Below are positions 1 through 8,000 of a DNA stretch of 38,119 bases, piece after piece (position 1 is the first letter of the stretch; every line of letters begins with the position of its first letter). The DNA is from Bacillota bacterium. GTDB taxonomy: Bacteria > Bacillota > Clostridia > Lachnospirales > Lachnospiraceae. Both the position numbers and the translations under genes were made by a program. A model generated the notes under the pieces. The model saw only the letters and a program-made list of their open reading frames with translations. It had not been told where the DNA came from and did not search any database. The stretch covers positions 1 to 38,119 of the forward strand of contig JAEZKA010000024.1 in NCBI GenBank assembly GCA_023436225.1. Direction: 5' to 3'.

Positions 1-447
1 TATGGAAATATCGTTCTTGCCGGCCCTCCGGGGCTGGGCAAGACTATGATAGCGGTAGGTTTGGGACTGGAAGCCATAAATAATGGCTATACTGTATGCT
101 TTGAAAAGATGGTAAATCTGATAAAAATCCTAGATGCTGCAGAATCGGAACGTAATGCCGGGTTTCGGATCAAAAACATCAAGAAGGCCCAGATGATTAT
201 TATCGACGAAATCGGATATACTCCAATCTCCAGAGCACAGGCTAACCGCTTCTTTACATTCATCAGTGATACCTATGAAACCTCATCGATTGTTTTTACC
301 ACCAATAAGGAAATCACCGATTGGGCCGAGATGATGGGAGATCCTGTTCTTACCACAGCCCTGTTGGATCGGATACTGCATCATGCAAAATGCTTTTCCC
401 TGAGAGGGGAATCATACCGTTTGAAACATCCGGAACTGTTTACATGA
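1..447 (+). CDS. istB: IstB-like ATP-binding transposition helper (5' truncated by window edge)
   Basis: This is the AAA+ ATPase that works with the IstA transposase of IS21 elements. Frame 1 is open from base 1. The Walker A motif GPPGLGKT lies at visible residues 8-15 and the Walker B stretch IIIDEIGY follows about 50 residues later. Then come a sensor-like FTTNKE segment and the C-terminal GESYRL motif typical of IstB. About 148 residues are visible against a usual ~250, so roughly the first 100 are outside the window. The stop is followed directly by the element's terminal repeats. The identification is firm; the subgroup is not determined. Confidence 0.93.
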   Translation, partial: YGNIVLAGPPGLGKTMIAVGLGLEAINNGYTVCFEKMVNLIKILDAAESERNAGFRIKNIKKAQMIIIDEIGYTPISRAQANRFFTFISDTYETSSIVFTTNKEITDWAEMMGDPVLTTALLDRILHHAKCFSLRGESYRLKHPELFT

Positions 448-474
448 AAATATAAATATCTATTACCAAAAAAA

Positions 475-602
475 GTGATTACCAAGAAGGAAAAATAGTG
501 CTTACCCTACCTCTAAAAAAAGTGCTTACCATACATTAGAAAAAACTCCTTACCGCACTCTGAAAAAAGTGCTTACCATACATCAGAAAAAAGTGCTTGA
601 CT
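475..602 (+). repeat. Six tandem ~24-bp terminal repeats of the IS21 element
   Basis: The core AAAAAAGTGCTTACC recurs with the GTG (or equivalent) at 475, 498, 522, 546, 569 and 593, so the period is 23-24 bp. Variants are GTGATTACC (first), CTCCTTACC (fourth) and GTGCTTGAC (last, outermost). IS21-family ends are known to carry several transposase-binding repeats. The fixed two-helical-turn spacing suggests that bound monomers would line up on one DNA face (inference). Confidence 0.85.
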
Positions 603-1018
603 TTTGCAATCCAAATATCATAGGACCCAAAATGATCCAAAAGGTCTGCATCCTGTTGAAGCTTGATATAATCCGAATAGGTATCTCGACCATGATAACG
701 GTCATCATGCACCGATATGATAACACAAATTTCATCTATTTCTTCCTTGGTACAATATTCACGCAAAACCTCACGGGCTTTTACTGCACCAACTTCCGCA
801 TGATTATCCTCACCATTACTTATGTCATGAAACCATGCCGCAACGGTAAGTATATCATCGTGGCTGTCGTCCTCTGGAAGTATTAGCTTTCTAAGACTAA
901 TAACAAGTGATGCCACTCTCTCACCATGATAGTATTTATTGCCCTTTTCTTTCCAGGGATGGCTATTCTTATTACCTAAAAGCTCATATGCTAACTGCTT
1001 AATAGCAACCATATCCAT
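536..1018 (-). CDS. HD-domain phosphohydrolase, C-terminus replaced by IS sequence
   Basis: This is a metal-dependent HD-superfamily protein, of the group of small stand-alone putative phosphohydrolases. Visible metal-ligand candidates are H31, the H64-D65 doublet in WFHDI, H104 and D125. An AGGGGAA ribosome binding site precedes the ATG. Residues to about 138-140 are native. The last ~20 (from about KHFF onward) are encoded by the inverted IS21 terminal repeats, and the stop falls inside one of them. The usual C-terminal helices are therefore missing, although all HD ligands remain. The substrate is unknown. The gene is probably inactivated or altered by the insertion. Confidence 0.75.
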   Translation of the reverse strand: MDMVAIKQLAYELLGNKNSHPWKEKGNKYYHGERVASLVISLRKLILPEDDSHDDILTVAAWFHDISNGEDNHAEVGAVKAREVLREYCTKEEIDEICVIISVHDDRYHGRDTYSDYIKLQQDADLLDHFGSYDIWIAKVKHFFLMYGKHFFQSAVRSFF

Positions 1019-1093
1019 TGGTCTTATTCCCCTTATCGTTCTAATATTTCTAAGATTTTTTTGAAATTATCAATTCTATAGTACTTTATATCT

Positions 1094-1918
1094 TCACTTA
1101 TATAGGTTAATAAGATCCTTCACAAATATTTCTCCATTTGTAAAATGAATTTTATTATTGCTTAAAAACCCATCCAATGATTGAATTGTTTTTTCAGCAA
1201 TAGAGATCTTCCATTTTTTTTCGAAATCTGTTTTTAAGCTAATATAAGCTTCGTTTTTAAATGGTTCAAATACTATTGAACAAATAGTTATCTCCTGAGA
1301 AGTTCTTTTTAAAACTTCAAAAGCTTCATTTATTCCAAAGCTATTAATATTATTACAGATATATTTATGAGCACAAATATACCTATCTGCACCGCATCCA
1401 TATACTTTATCATAATTAAATTTTTGGAAAGCTCCATTAGGAAAATTAGTCATAATAATAAAATTATTCATAATTTTACTTATTATATTTTCATCTATTC
1501 CTTCTTCAATAATAAATGCATCACCATATTTATCTGCTATAATAGTGTGCAGCCCGTAACCTGGAAATAATGGATTGCTAGGAAACACTATTATTCTATT
1601 GTTAAGAATTTTAAAAAATTCAGATGCTTTTTTTGTTTCCTTTATTGTCTCATCAAAAATATCAAAGGCAAATACATCATTTTCGCTACAACTTGGTTTA
1701 AAACCTGCACTATATTCTAATGCTTGAGTATAGATAAAAAGACCGTCACTATTAACACCAGCGATATCAATGTAATTATTTTCTATTAAGCCTGAAAAAT
1801 TAAAAATATTTTTATCATTATAACTATTAATTTTCAGTTTTAAATCAATATCATTACTATCGAAATTCAAACCATATATGGTATTTTCTTGTCCGTATAC
1901 TGCAAAGCTTGTACACAT
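1094..1918 (-). CDS. Linear amide C-N hydrolase of the Ntn (choloylglycine hydrolase-like) type
   Basis: The start is placed at the ATG directly followed by a Cys codon (MCTSFAVYG), with AAAGGAAA a few bases upstream. An upstream in-frame ATG would bury that Cys. In this family the Cys after Met is the N-terminal nucleophile. Also visible are NFDS near residue 19 and a VNSDGLFIYTQ segment, equivalent to the N-x-x-G-L element of these hydrolases. The protein is ~274 residues with no signal peptide, so it is cytoplasmic. The coding sequence is very AT-rich. The family likely cleaves non-peptide amides (bile salts, acyl-homoserine lactones, penicillin V-like substrates), but the substrate cannot be read here. 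Confidence 0.7.
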   Translation of the reverse strand: MCTSFAVYGQENTIYGLNFDSNDIDLKLKINSYNDKNIFNFSGLIENNYIDIAGVNSDGLFIYTQALEYSAGFKPSCSENDVFAFDIFDETIKETKKASEFFKILNNRIIVFPSNPLFPGYGLHTIIADKYGDAFIIEEGIDENIISKIMNNFIIMTNFPNGAFQKFNYDKVYGCGADRYICAHKYICNNINSFGINEAFEVLKRTSQEITICSIVFEPFKNEAYISLKTDFEKKWKISIAEKTIQSLDGFLSNNKIHFTNGEIFVKDLINLYK

Positions 1919-2052
1919 TTTGTAATTTCCTTTCAATATATATTTTGACATATAATATGCTCTTTTTCTTTTAAGAATGCCATCGCTGTCATTTCAGCAT
2001 GTGCCATTTTAAAGCCCCAGCTTTTTAAAAATCTATATCAGGCCTATTACAG

Positions 2053-2619
2053 CTATTCTAGGGATTTTTTCCATTCGCCACAACCGCCGATTCTATCTCC
2101 GATCGAAAAGTAATTATAAGGAGCATAGATCGCGGGATTTAGCTTTTTCAAATCTATCATTTTAAGGTCCATTCCTTCAAAACTCTTATCAATCTGTATG
2201 TTTTTTATTTCAGCTAAGAATAGATGACTTCCATCTAATTCAATTATTTTTCTCACTTCACATTCATAAACCCAGTTGCTTTGCTCTAATACCGGTACCT
2301 TTAAGCTCTTTCCCCATGTATAATCATATGGAACACCCTTCGTTAATTTCTCTTCTGCTTTGGTTGTTCCAAAGTAGTCTGCCAGCCAAATCATATCTTT
2401 ATTAACTAAATTAGCTGAAAACATTTTATCACGAAGTATATTCGTTTTCGTTTGCTTGCTGCCGCCGATCGTCATCATTAAGTGCGGTGTTTTATCAAAT
2501 GAAAAACCAAGCCAGGTAATCACACAAAAGTCAGGTACATCCTCATGATTCTTCGTACCAATGATATACATGGGTTGGGGACTGAATACCCAATCGGGCT
2601 TAATATCTATCTTCGTCAT
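2053..2619 (-). CDS. Flavin reductase-like FMN-binding protein
   Basis: This ~188-residue protein of the flavin reductase-like / flavoredoxin family is expected to be an FMN-binding split-barrel fold. The N-terminal PMYIIGTKNHEDVPDFCVIT and the later SANLVNKD segments match the family pattern of a strand, FMN phosphate contacts, then a conserved asparagine. An ATG seven codons upstream is part of the AAAGGAG ribosome binding site, so I use the next well-spaced ATG, which begins MTKIDIKPDW. The gene stands alone between an Ntn hydrolase and a phosphoesterase. It probably serves redox transfer through FMN; partner unknown. Confidence 0.75.
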   Translation of the reverse strand: MTKIDIKPDWVFSPQPMYIIGTKNHEDVPDFCVITWLGFSFDKTPHLMMTIGGSKQTKTNILRDKMFSANLVNKDMIWLADYFGTTKAEEKLTKGVPYDYTWGKSLKVPVLEQSNWVYECEVRKIIELDGSHLFLAEIKNIQIDKSFEGMDLKMIDLKKLNPAIYAPYNYFSIGDRIGGCGEWKKSLE

Positions 2620-2676
2620 ATAGTACATTACTCCTTTCATTACTAAGGTTGATCACTCGTACGCATACATTGGTAA

Positions 2677-4065
2677 TCATAATTTCTGATCTTTATAAAT
2701 CCATCGTTCTTCAAAAGCCATATCAATTAATACTTCATTTTTAAGGTATTCCTGCAAAATATCCCTCAAATATTCTTTGCAATATTGAACGTCCTGATTC
2801 CTTGCTAATGATTGGTAGCCAGTTCCCCTTTGAAGATAATCCGAAGAAGCTACAGTATACCATTGCTCCATATTAAGTATGGCACCATGAACATAAATGT
2901 TCAGAATATTCCTGTTATCATGTATTATAACAGCACCACTGACATGCAACCTTCCCACAAATTTTCCTCGAAATCCCGGACCTTTACCGTCAGCATAGCA
3001 ATTATCCGCATCCAAGGAGCTTTGCAAGGCTTCCCATAGGTCCTTTCCTTGTATCTTAAAACTGGTGGGATTTAAAGGGGAAGGACAAAGCTCAATGATC
3101 TTTTTCCTTGAAACATCACCCTTCTTAATTCCTCCGTTTAACACACCACTATTAATCAGTCCGAGATCACATACAAGAAAATCCTTTAAGGCTTCTGCTA
3201 AGAAATTTGTCATAGGATTCTCTTCTACCACATCATGCCAAATATTTTTATCTATTCTGCAGAATGGTTTACTAAGTCTATCAATGGCCCTTTCTTTGTT
3301 CTGTTTGAGAATTTCTTTGATCTTGGCTGATTCTTCTATTTGTAAGGAGCTATAATTTGCTCCTTCAATGAGCTGCACCTGATTACTGCTTACTTCGACT
3401 ACAAGCTTTCCGATATGCTTTCCATATTCTCCTGAAGTATGGACAATCGTTCCATTTATTATCTCTGGTTGATCCATTAATATATGAAAATGACCGCCGA
3501 TAATAATATCAATTCCACTTATTTTCTCTGCTATTTCCCTATCCTTGTCCAATCCAAGATGGGAAAGCAGGATACACACATCATACTGCTCCTGCGCTTT
3601 GCTGATCTCATTCTGTACTGCCTCCAGATAATCGACCAGCGTAAATCCAAGTAATTCGTTAAAGGGTCCAATATCCGGTGATGCTCCTATGACAAGAATC
3701 CTTAACCCATTTTTATTGATTATGATGCTTCTTTTTACTTCCTCTATTTCGCCATGTTCAAGACTACTTAGGTTAGAGCTCAGCAGCGGTATCTTCGTGT
3801 TTAAGGCCATATTCTTTAATACATCCAGCCCTTGAAACAATTCGTTATTTCCAACTGTCAAAGCGTCATAACCGGCAGAAGCAAGCAATTCCATCGCTGC
3901 TAATCCGTCCGTTCCTTGTAATTCAATCCTTTTAAAATCCGCAAAATCCCCGGCATCCAGGATAAGCGTGTTATTATCTCTCCATTGGCTTATTTGGTTT
4001 ACTATTTTAGAAAAATTTTCAAAGTTACTATGTATGTCGTTTGTATGTAATATCGTTAATCTCAT
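2677..4065 (-). CDS. 5'-nucleotidase / UshA-family metallophosphoesterase, cytoplasmic
   Basis: A two-domain enzyme. The N-terminal calcineurin-like phosphoesterase domain shows D10-x-H12 in HTNDIHSN, D40 in DAGDF, N73, H169 in LLSHLG and GGHFH at 190-194. A C-terminal 5'-nucleotidase domain begins near NPMTNFLAEAL and contains INSGVLNGGIKKG. At 462 aa with no signal peptide it resembles the short cytoplasmic Bacillus YunD type rather than secreted UshA. The usual GNH(E/D) motif is GNNE here, so the histidine after the metal-binding Asn73 is Asn74. It likely hydrolyses nucleotides or cyclic nucleotides. The RBS GAGGAGGAGC is strong. Confidence 0.85.
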   Translation of the reverse strand: MRLTILHTNDIHSNFENFSKIVNQISQWRDNNTLILDAGDFADFKRIELQGTDGLAAMELLASAGYDALTVGNNELFQGLDVLKNMALNTKIPLLSSNLSSLEHGEIEEVKRSIIINKNGLRILVIGASPDIGPFNELLGFTLVDYLEAVQNEISKAQEQYDVCILLSHLGLDKDREIAEKISGIDIIIGGHFHILMDQPEIINGTIVHTSGEYGKHIGKLVVEVSSNQVQLIEGANYSSLQIEESAKIKEILKQNKERAIDRLSKPFCRIDKNIWHDVVEENPMTNFLAEALKDFLVCDLGLINSGVLNGGIKKGDVSRKKIIELCPSPLNPTSFKIQGKDLWEALQSSLDADNCYADGKGPGFRGKFVGRLHVSGAVIIHDNRNILNIYVHGAILNMEQWYTVASSDYLQRGTGYQSLARNQDVQYCKEYLRDILQEYLKNEVLIDMAFEERWIYKDQKL

Positions 4066-4164
4066 TGCTCCTCCTCATAATGCTGATAAGAACCTTCTCA
4101 AGCCCTGCCAGTAACGAGAGAAGGGTGCTCTTTCCTTAAGTTAAGAATAAATTTAATGGGCAGT

Positions 4165-5181
4165 TCAAAGCACATCCATTTCATAAATTTTATTAAGATA
4201 TTCAATCTGCAAATCCCTTTCCTCCGACGTTTCTGCAAATTTATAACCCTCCACCAGCCTGTAGCCAAACATAAAAATAATCAGCTCTTTCACAAAGGTA
4301 TATTTGATATGTGATATGTCCACATATTCGGAAAATCCCTTATAATAGGCCTTTACACATCTTCCATAGTATTCAACCATAAGTGCAACATCCGATTCAT
4401 CTGCGATTAGGCTCGCAATATCTTCGCCCATGTATCCCCAGCCAGTGGTATCCCAATCTATCAATCGGATATTCTGATCCGCATAAATTATATTTGCCAC
4501 CCAAAAGTCCCTGTGACAAAGCACTACCGGCAACCTCTCAATATTAGCCCATATCTCATCAGAGCGTTCATCCGCATCGATAAGCATGTTGCATAAATAC
4601 TTGGGTATTTCGCAGTCCTCAGCGCGGATATAATCATACACCTCGTTCCATGATCGATAATGCAAATAAAAATCTTTGCTATACTCTTTATTACTGAGAT
4701 TCGTAACTGTATTAAGAAATTCTGGTTGCTGTGCATATAGACTTCCCTGAAACCTTCCTAATTCCTCAGCTGCCTGCTCGTACATTGTACCAGTTAGCTT
4801 CAACCCCGAAATTCCCTCGATATATTCCATCCATATCTGGGTTTCATCCTCTGATAATTCCGCATAATAGCATTTCGGCCAACGAAATGAGTTCGAAAAT
4901 AGAGTGTCCAGATTTGCTTCATATAGATCATACTCCCTGCGCCACGAATCCGGATCACCGTAGCGTCCCCACTTCTTTTGCCTTTTATATACAATCTTGT
5001 AGGGTAATTCCTTATCATCTGTTGTTCTGGCAACTCCATATACCAGCTTTATCTCTCCTACAGTCCCACCCTGTAACTGCTCTGTTTCAAAGATTACCTC
5101 TTTAATATCCTGCTTCAGAGCTTTCCCTAATACCTTTATTAAAGTTTCTGATGTAATACTATCCTTCATTATCACAATCAC
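4165..5181 (-). CDS. APH/choline-kinase-like phosphotransferase family protein
   Basis: The protein has a small-molecule kinase fold. The catalytic loop HRDFWVANI has H223, D225 and N230, followed by the metal-binding D242 in IDWDTTG. The N-lobe carries the YKIVYKRQKKWG lysine strand. At ~338 aa it is longer than classical aminoglycoside kinases and nearer to uncharacterised phosphotransferase enzymes of Firmicutes; the substrate is unknown. The start is a GTG behind GGAAGGAA; an ATG four codons later is possible but badly spaced. A 7-bp inverted repeat with a short T-rich tail lies just downstream (4107-4137) and may terminate it weakly. Confidence 0.72.
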   Translation of the reverse strand: MIVIMKDSITSETLIKVLGKALKQDIKEVIFETEQLQGGTVGEIKLVYGVARTTDDKELPYKIVYKRQKKWGRYGDPDSWRREYDLYEANLDTLFSNSFRWPKCYYAELSEDETQIWMEYIEGISGLKLTGTMYEQAAEELGRFQGSLYAQQPEFLNTVTNLSNKEYSKDFYLHYRSWNEVYDYIRAEDCEIPKYLCNMLIDADERSDEIWANIERLPVVLCHRDFWVANIIYADQNIRLIDWDTTGWGYMGEDIASLIADESDVALMVEYYGRCVKAYYKGFSEYVDISHIKYTFVKELIIFMFGYRLVEGYKFAETSEERDLQIEYLNKIYEMDVL

Positions 5182-5439
5182 ACTTTCCTTCCCGCGTACT
5201 TATTCTGCCTTTTTGTATCACAGGTTCATTAATAAATGCATCCTTATCCCGTAGAAGAACTCTTAATTAATTATATAGTTTACATATACCATATACTTCA
5301 TAGGACCCGGTCTCATCGAAATTTAATCATAAGGATACGGGTGTAATACAAGCTCATGTACTATTCGCTTAATAATGGTGTCGAGCGATATTACAGTGGA
5401 TTTTAATAAAAAATCGACAACCGACATTAAAAGGTACCC

Positions 5440-6156
5440 TTAATTTAGAACAGTATTTCTTACTCTTCCGATTGAAATGTAATTCTCATGAACTGCTCTC
5501 ATATCCGTTCCTTCCTTTGCGATAGGATTCGGTATACTACTGAATATTAATTGGGAACTACCGTTTCTTGTCTCATTCCTTATAAATTTATTCAGATAGA
5601 AATGCCCTTGTTCCGGAATACGTTCTTCTAAAATACCCTTTAGCTCTGACTTAGGGCAGCCCGGAATGTTTACATTCCATATTTCATTTTTTGAAATACT
5701 TCGTCCCAAAAGCTCCTTAGTTATTGGGAGAAGCTTCTCCTCCACCACATCATATACACCGTTCATATCGGTGGAAAATGCTATGGCAGGCACTCCATTA
5801 AGCAAAGCCTCCATGGCAGCCCCAATCGTACCTGAATACAGAATATCAAATCCCACATTATAACCGTGGTTAATTCCCGAAAAAACCACATCCGGCTTTT
5901 CCGGGAGTAGATATTCAAGTGCTATTTTAACACAATCAGCCGGTGTTCCACTGATACTATATGCCTGTACCCCCTTAACAGGGAAATCTACCTTCTCTTC
6001 TTCCATTTCACCAAAGACAGTAATCCGATGCGACATGGCACTGCACTGTTCCTTCGGTGCGACCACCCATACCTCTCCCAGCTGCACAGCCATCCTGGCC
6101 AATCGTACAATTCCTTCTGCTCGAATACCATCATCATTTACTACTAAGATTCTCAT
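5440..6156 (-). CDS. surE: 5'/3'-nucleotidase SurE
   Basis: SurE is a metal-dependent nucleoside monophosphate phosphatase, cytoplasmic and dimeric. All landmark motifs are present: NDDG at 7-10 (metal ligands D8, D9), CSAMSHRIT, the SGTPADCVKIAL segment, SGINHGYNVG with its metal-binding Asn, and YSGTIGAAMEA. The 238-aa length is normal. The ribosome binding site GGAAGGA sits six bases before the ATG. SurE is usually next to pcm or nlpD in proteobacteria; here it is a single gene. About 260 bases follow before the next start, holding only a weak 34-codon ORF. Confidence 0.93.
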   Translation of the reverse strand: MRILVVNDDGIRAEGIVRLARMAVQLGEVWVVAPKEQCSAMSHRITVFGEMEEEKVDFPVKGVQAYSISGTPADCVKIALEYLLPEKPDVVFSGINHGYNVGFDILYSGTIGAAMEALLNGVPAIAFSTDMNGVYDVVEEKLLPITKELLGRSISKNEIWNVNIPGCPKSELKGILEERIPEQGHFYLNKFIRNETRNGSSQLIFSSIPNPIAKEGTDMRAVHENYISIGRVRNTVLN

Positions 6157-6461
6157 ATTTCATCCTTCCGTCATCTAATAATTAACTCTTTTGACTTGAA
6201 TTCTATATTACTTAACTTGATTTCAACACTCTACAGCGCTATCCGCAGTTTCGAGGTAGCTAATTATTTTAATATCTGCTAACCCTCCAAAAATATACCA
6301 CGAAATGTCTGAGCACTAATTTCTTCTCTCTAAATGTTCAAATAACTTTCTATAATACCATCGTCAATTGTCCGGAAATGTACACTTCTGGCATACCCAT
6401 CAAAGCTACACTTTAAATTTGCTGGTCTCATTTTATACCTATTATGTGAAGAAAAGTATGA
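6157..6461 (-). other. Intergenic stretch with a small or decayed ORF
   Basis: On the minus strand an ATG at 6431 with AGGTATAAA before it opens a 33-codon frame ending in TAG at 6330. Its product starts MRPANLKCSFDGYARSVHFR. The same frame continues after the stop for 16 more codons (REEISAQTFRGIFLEG) with coding-like composition before a second TAG. This may be a genuine short protein or a gene interrupted by stop codons. I recognise no family. The rest of the stretch, towards surE, shows nothing but the surE ribosome binding site. Confidence 0.35.
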
Positions 6462-7196
6462 TTAGTTACCATATTGGTATGGTACATAAGGTAAAATCGC
6501 CCAAGTCACATCATCAGCAAGAATGCTTTTTGCTTCCAGTTTAGCATATCCAACGGTAGCTTTAGAACATGGGTATTTCTTACAAGATACGCAAGTATCA
6601 TAACCTTTGTTAATCGCACATTCAAGCTGATCACATAATTGGGTATGACATCCCGCTGTTCCACATCCTGAACAGCTCATGGTCCAGTCTTCATTGCCAT
6701 ATACTCGCGTTAAACGCTCTTTCAACTCTTCCCTAAATTCTTCGCTAATGGAACCACCAGAGAAATGAATACATAAATCGCATCTATGACCACATTTACC
6801 GTAAACCGCATTATCTTTTGGAAATGGCTTACGATTTGGCTTTTTCTTGATGATGATCATTTTCTTAACAGCTTCGAGCGTCTCCATGGTATCCACCCGT
6901 ATAAGCATCCATTTTCCGTCATGATAAGTGTGCGCTTCATCATACAAGTTTACTATATATTGCGGAAACTCATCCCTCCGTGTTTCGAATATCTCTCGCT
7001 CGACTTTGCCGAATATAATCTGAAAATCATAATGATCTTCGTGTATATTGATAGATAGGATCGTTTTCTTTCCTTGCTTGAATTTCAGGCAATCTGTTTC
7101 ATAGTACTTACCTTGCACTTCATCTAAAACATATTTTCCACGCATAAAGCGTATCGTCTCTTCGCTGACTTCCTGCAAATCGGTTCCTTCACTCAT
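6462..7196 (-). CDS. DUF3788-DUF3795 fusion protein
   Basis: The N-terminal ~130 residues fit DUF3788 (a DNA-gyrase-inhibitor-like small-domain family), with WMLIRVDTMETLEAVKKMI near its end. From about residue 140 the chain becomes Cys-rich (CGHRCDLC, CSGCGTAGC, CVSCKKYPCS), the pattern of DUF3795, presumably metal-binding. An ideal AAAGGAGG lies eight bases before the chosen ATG; a start 16 codons further up has no ribosome binding site. The two domains normally occur as separate proteins or in variable unions. Function unknown. No membrane segment. Confidence 0.7.
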   Translation of the reverse strand: MSEGTDLQEVSEETIRFMRGKYVLDEVQGKYYETDCLKFKQGKKTILSINIHEDHYDFQIIFGKVEREIFETRRDEFPQYIVNLYDEAHTYHDGKWMLIRVDTMETLEAVKKMIIIKKKPNRKPFPKDNAVYGKCGHRCDLCIHFSGGSISEEFREELKERLTRVYGNEDWTMSCSGCGTAGCHTQLCDQLECAINKGYDTCVSCKKYPCSKATVGYAKLEAKSILADDVTWAILPYVPYQYGN

Positions 7197-7383
7197 AATT
7201 TTATCCTCCTTTTTACTATCAACATACCTTTCATAACCTGGCAAAAGTATCTCATATTAAAAATATAGATACAAGCAATTCAAGATTTTTGACATTTTCA
7301 AATCCATCACTGGGAAGACGCTGTTGTTAAAGAATGAGATTTAATTACCCGTATATAAGGTGATTTGAATGTGTAAAGCTGTT

Positions 7384-7608
7384 TTAATAGTTCATTATTA
7401 TCTTTCGACACTCTTCGCACACATATGCTACACAACTTATCTGAATTTCTTTACAATCAACTAATACAAACCCATTATGTTTTTTAATTATATTATTACT
7501 AACAATAAACTTTATTTCTTCATTATCAGGTAACCAGAACAATCCACCACCAGCTCTCGCACCTATCTTTCCATGCTTCATCTCATTATTACATATCGGA
7601 CAATTCAT
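7384..7608 (-). CDS. Small zinc-ribbon protein (PF20097/DUF6487-like)
   Basis: The product is 74 residues with a CPIC pair at residues 3-6 and a CEEC pair near residues 64-67, a split zinc ribbon. GARAGGGLFWLPDNE sits between them. This layout is that of small Clostridia/Bacilli proteins of unknown function starting MNCPxC. The ribosome binding site TGGAGGA is well placed. The gene is monocistronic. A role in protein or nucleic acid binding is possible but only inferred from the ribbon. Confidence 0.68.
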   Translation of the reverse strand: MNCPICNNEMKHGKIGARAGGGLFWLPDNEEIKFIVSNNIIKKHNGFVLVDCKEIQISCVAYVCEECRKIIMNY

Positions 7609-8000
7609 GATTATTCCTCCAGCTCTTTCGTTTTATAATATTATATCGAAAGCCTATTGCACTTCATACAGATTATTACTATTATCAATAATTCAAACTG
7701 GTTTAGTTACATTGGGCTTATTATACCATATTTTGTCATAAATCTATATAGGTTTTATCAATAAAAATAAGGAAAAGAGATTAGTCTCCATTCCTTATTT
7801 CTATAAATATACAAAGATCTTGTATCCTATTAACGTAATTTTCTATTACATTATAGAAAATTTAGAGCTACTGAAAATTCATGGTTTAATTAAGATAATT
7901 CTACTGGCAGATATTTATCTATAATACTATGTAGATTAAGGTTATTCCGTCCTCTAATTTTACTGGTATATTCAGACATCCCTAAATCAGGTCAGTGTCG
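7609..8000 (-). other. 392-bp intergenic stretch downstream of the MATE gene
   Basis: It holds the terminator at 7763-7800. Between that and the MATE stop there is a minus-strand 29-codon frame at 7890-7979 (product begins MSEYTSKIRGRN) with only a weak GGG before its ATG. I would not annotate this frame as a gene. The remaining sequence is AT-rich and without evident structure. Confidence 0.5.
7763..7800 (-). terminator. Rho-independent terminator for the MATE gene
   Basis: Arms AAATAAGGAA (7765-7774) and TTCCTTATTT (7791-7800) pair perfectly. An inner GAGA/TCTC stem (7777-7780/7785-7788) adds four pairs. Read on the minus strand the hairpin runs into TTTTTATT. It lies about 200 bases after the MATE stop. 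Confidence 0.7.

Larger units (their letters stand above)
1..608 (+). mobile_element. IS21-family insertion sequence, right end (partial)
   Basis: The window opens inside an IS21-type element. Its visible parts are the 3' two thirds of istB and, after the stop, an array of six near-identical terminal repeats. IS21 elements carry istA then istB between ends with multiple transposase-binding repeats, so this is the istB-side end. The outer boundary is near 600-608, where repeat-like sequence gives way to the coding sequence of a truncated HD-domain gene. istA and the left end lie outside the window. The exact last base cannot be fixed without an intact copy or an empty site. Confidence 0.85.

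Noticed and set aside
1933..2007. 24-codon minus-strand frame (begins MAHAEMTAMAFLKEKE) overlapping the Ntn hydrolase start
   Set aside because: It overlaps the ribosome binding site and start region of a well-supported gene, and no independent evidence supports it; at most the tail of a lost gene.
5329..5430. 34-codon minus-strand frame just after the surE stop (product begins MSVVDFLLKSTVISLD)
   Set aside because: The ribosome binding site is poor and the composition is what AT-rich intergenic DNA can give by chance; no family recognised.
7890..7979. 29-codon minus-strand frame downstream of the MATE gene
   Set aside because: No usable Shine-Dalgarno and no recognisable motif.
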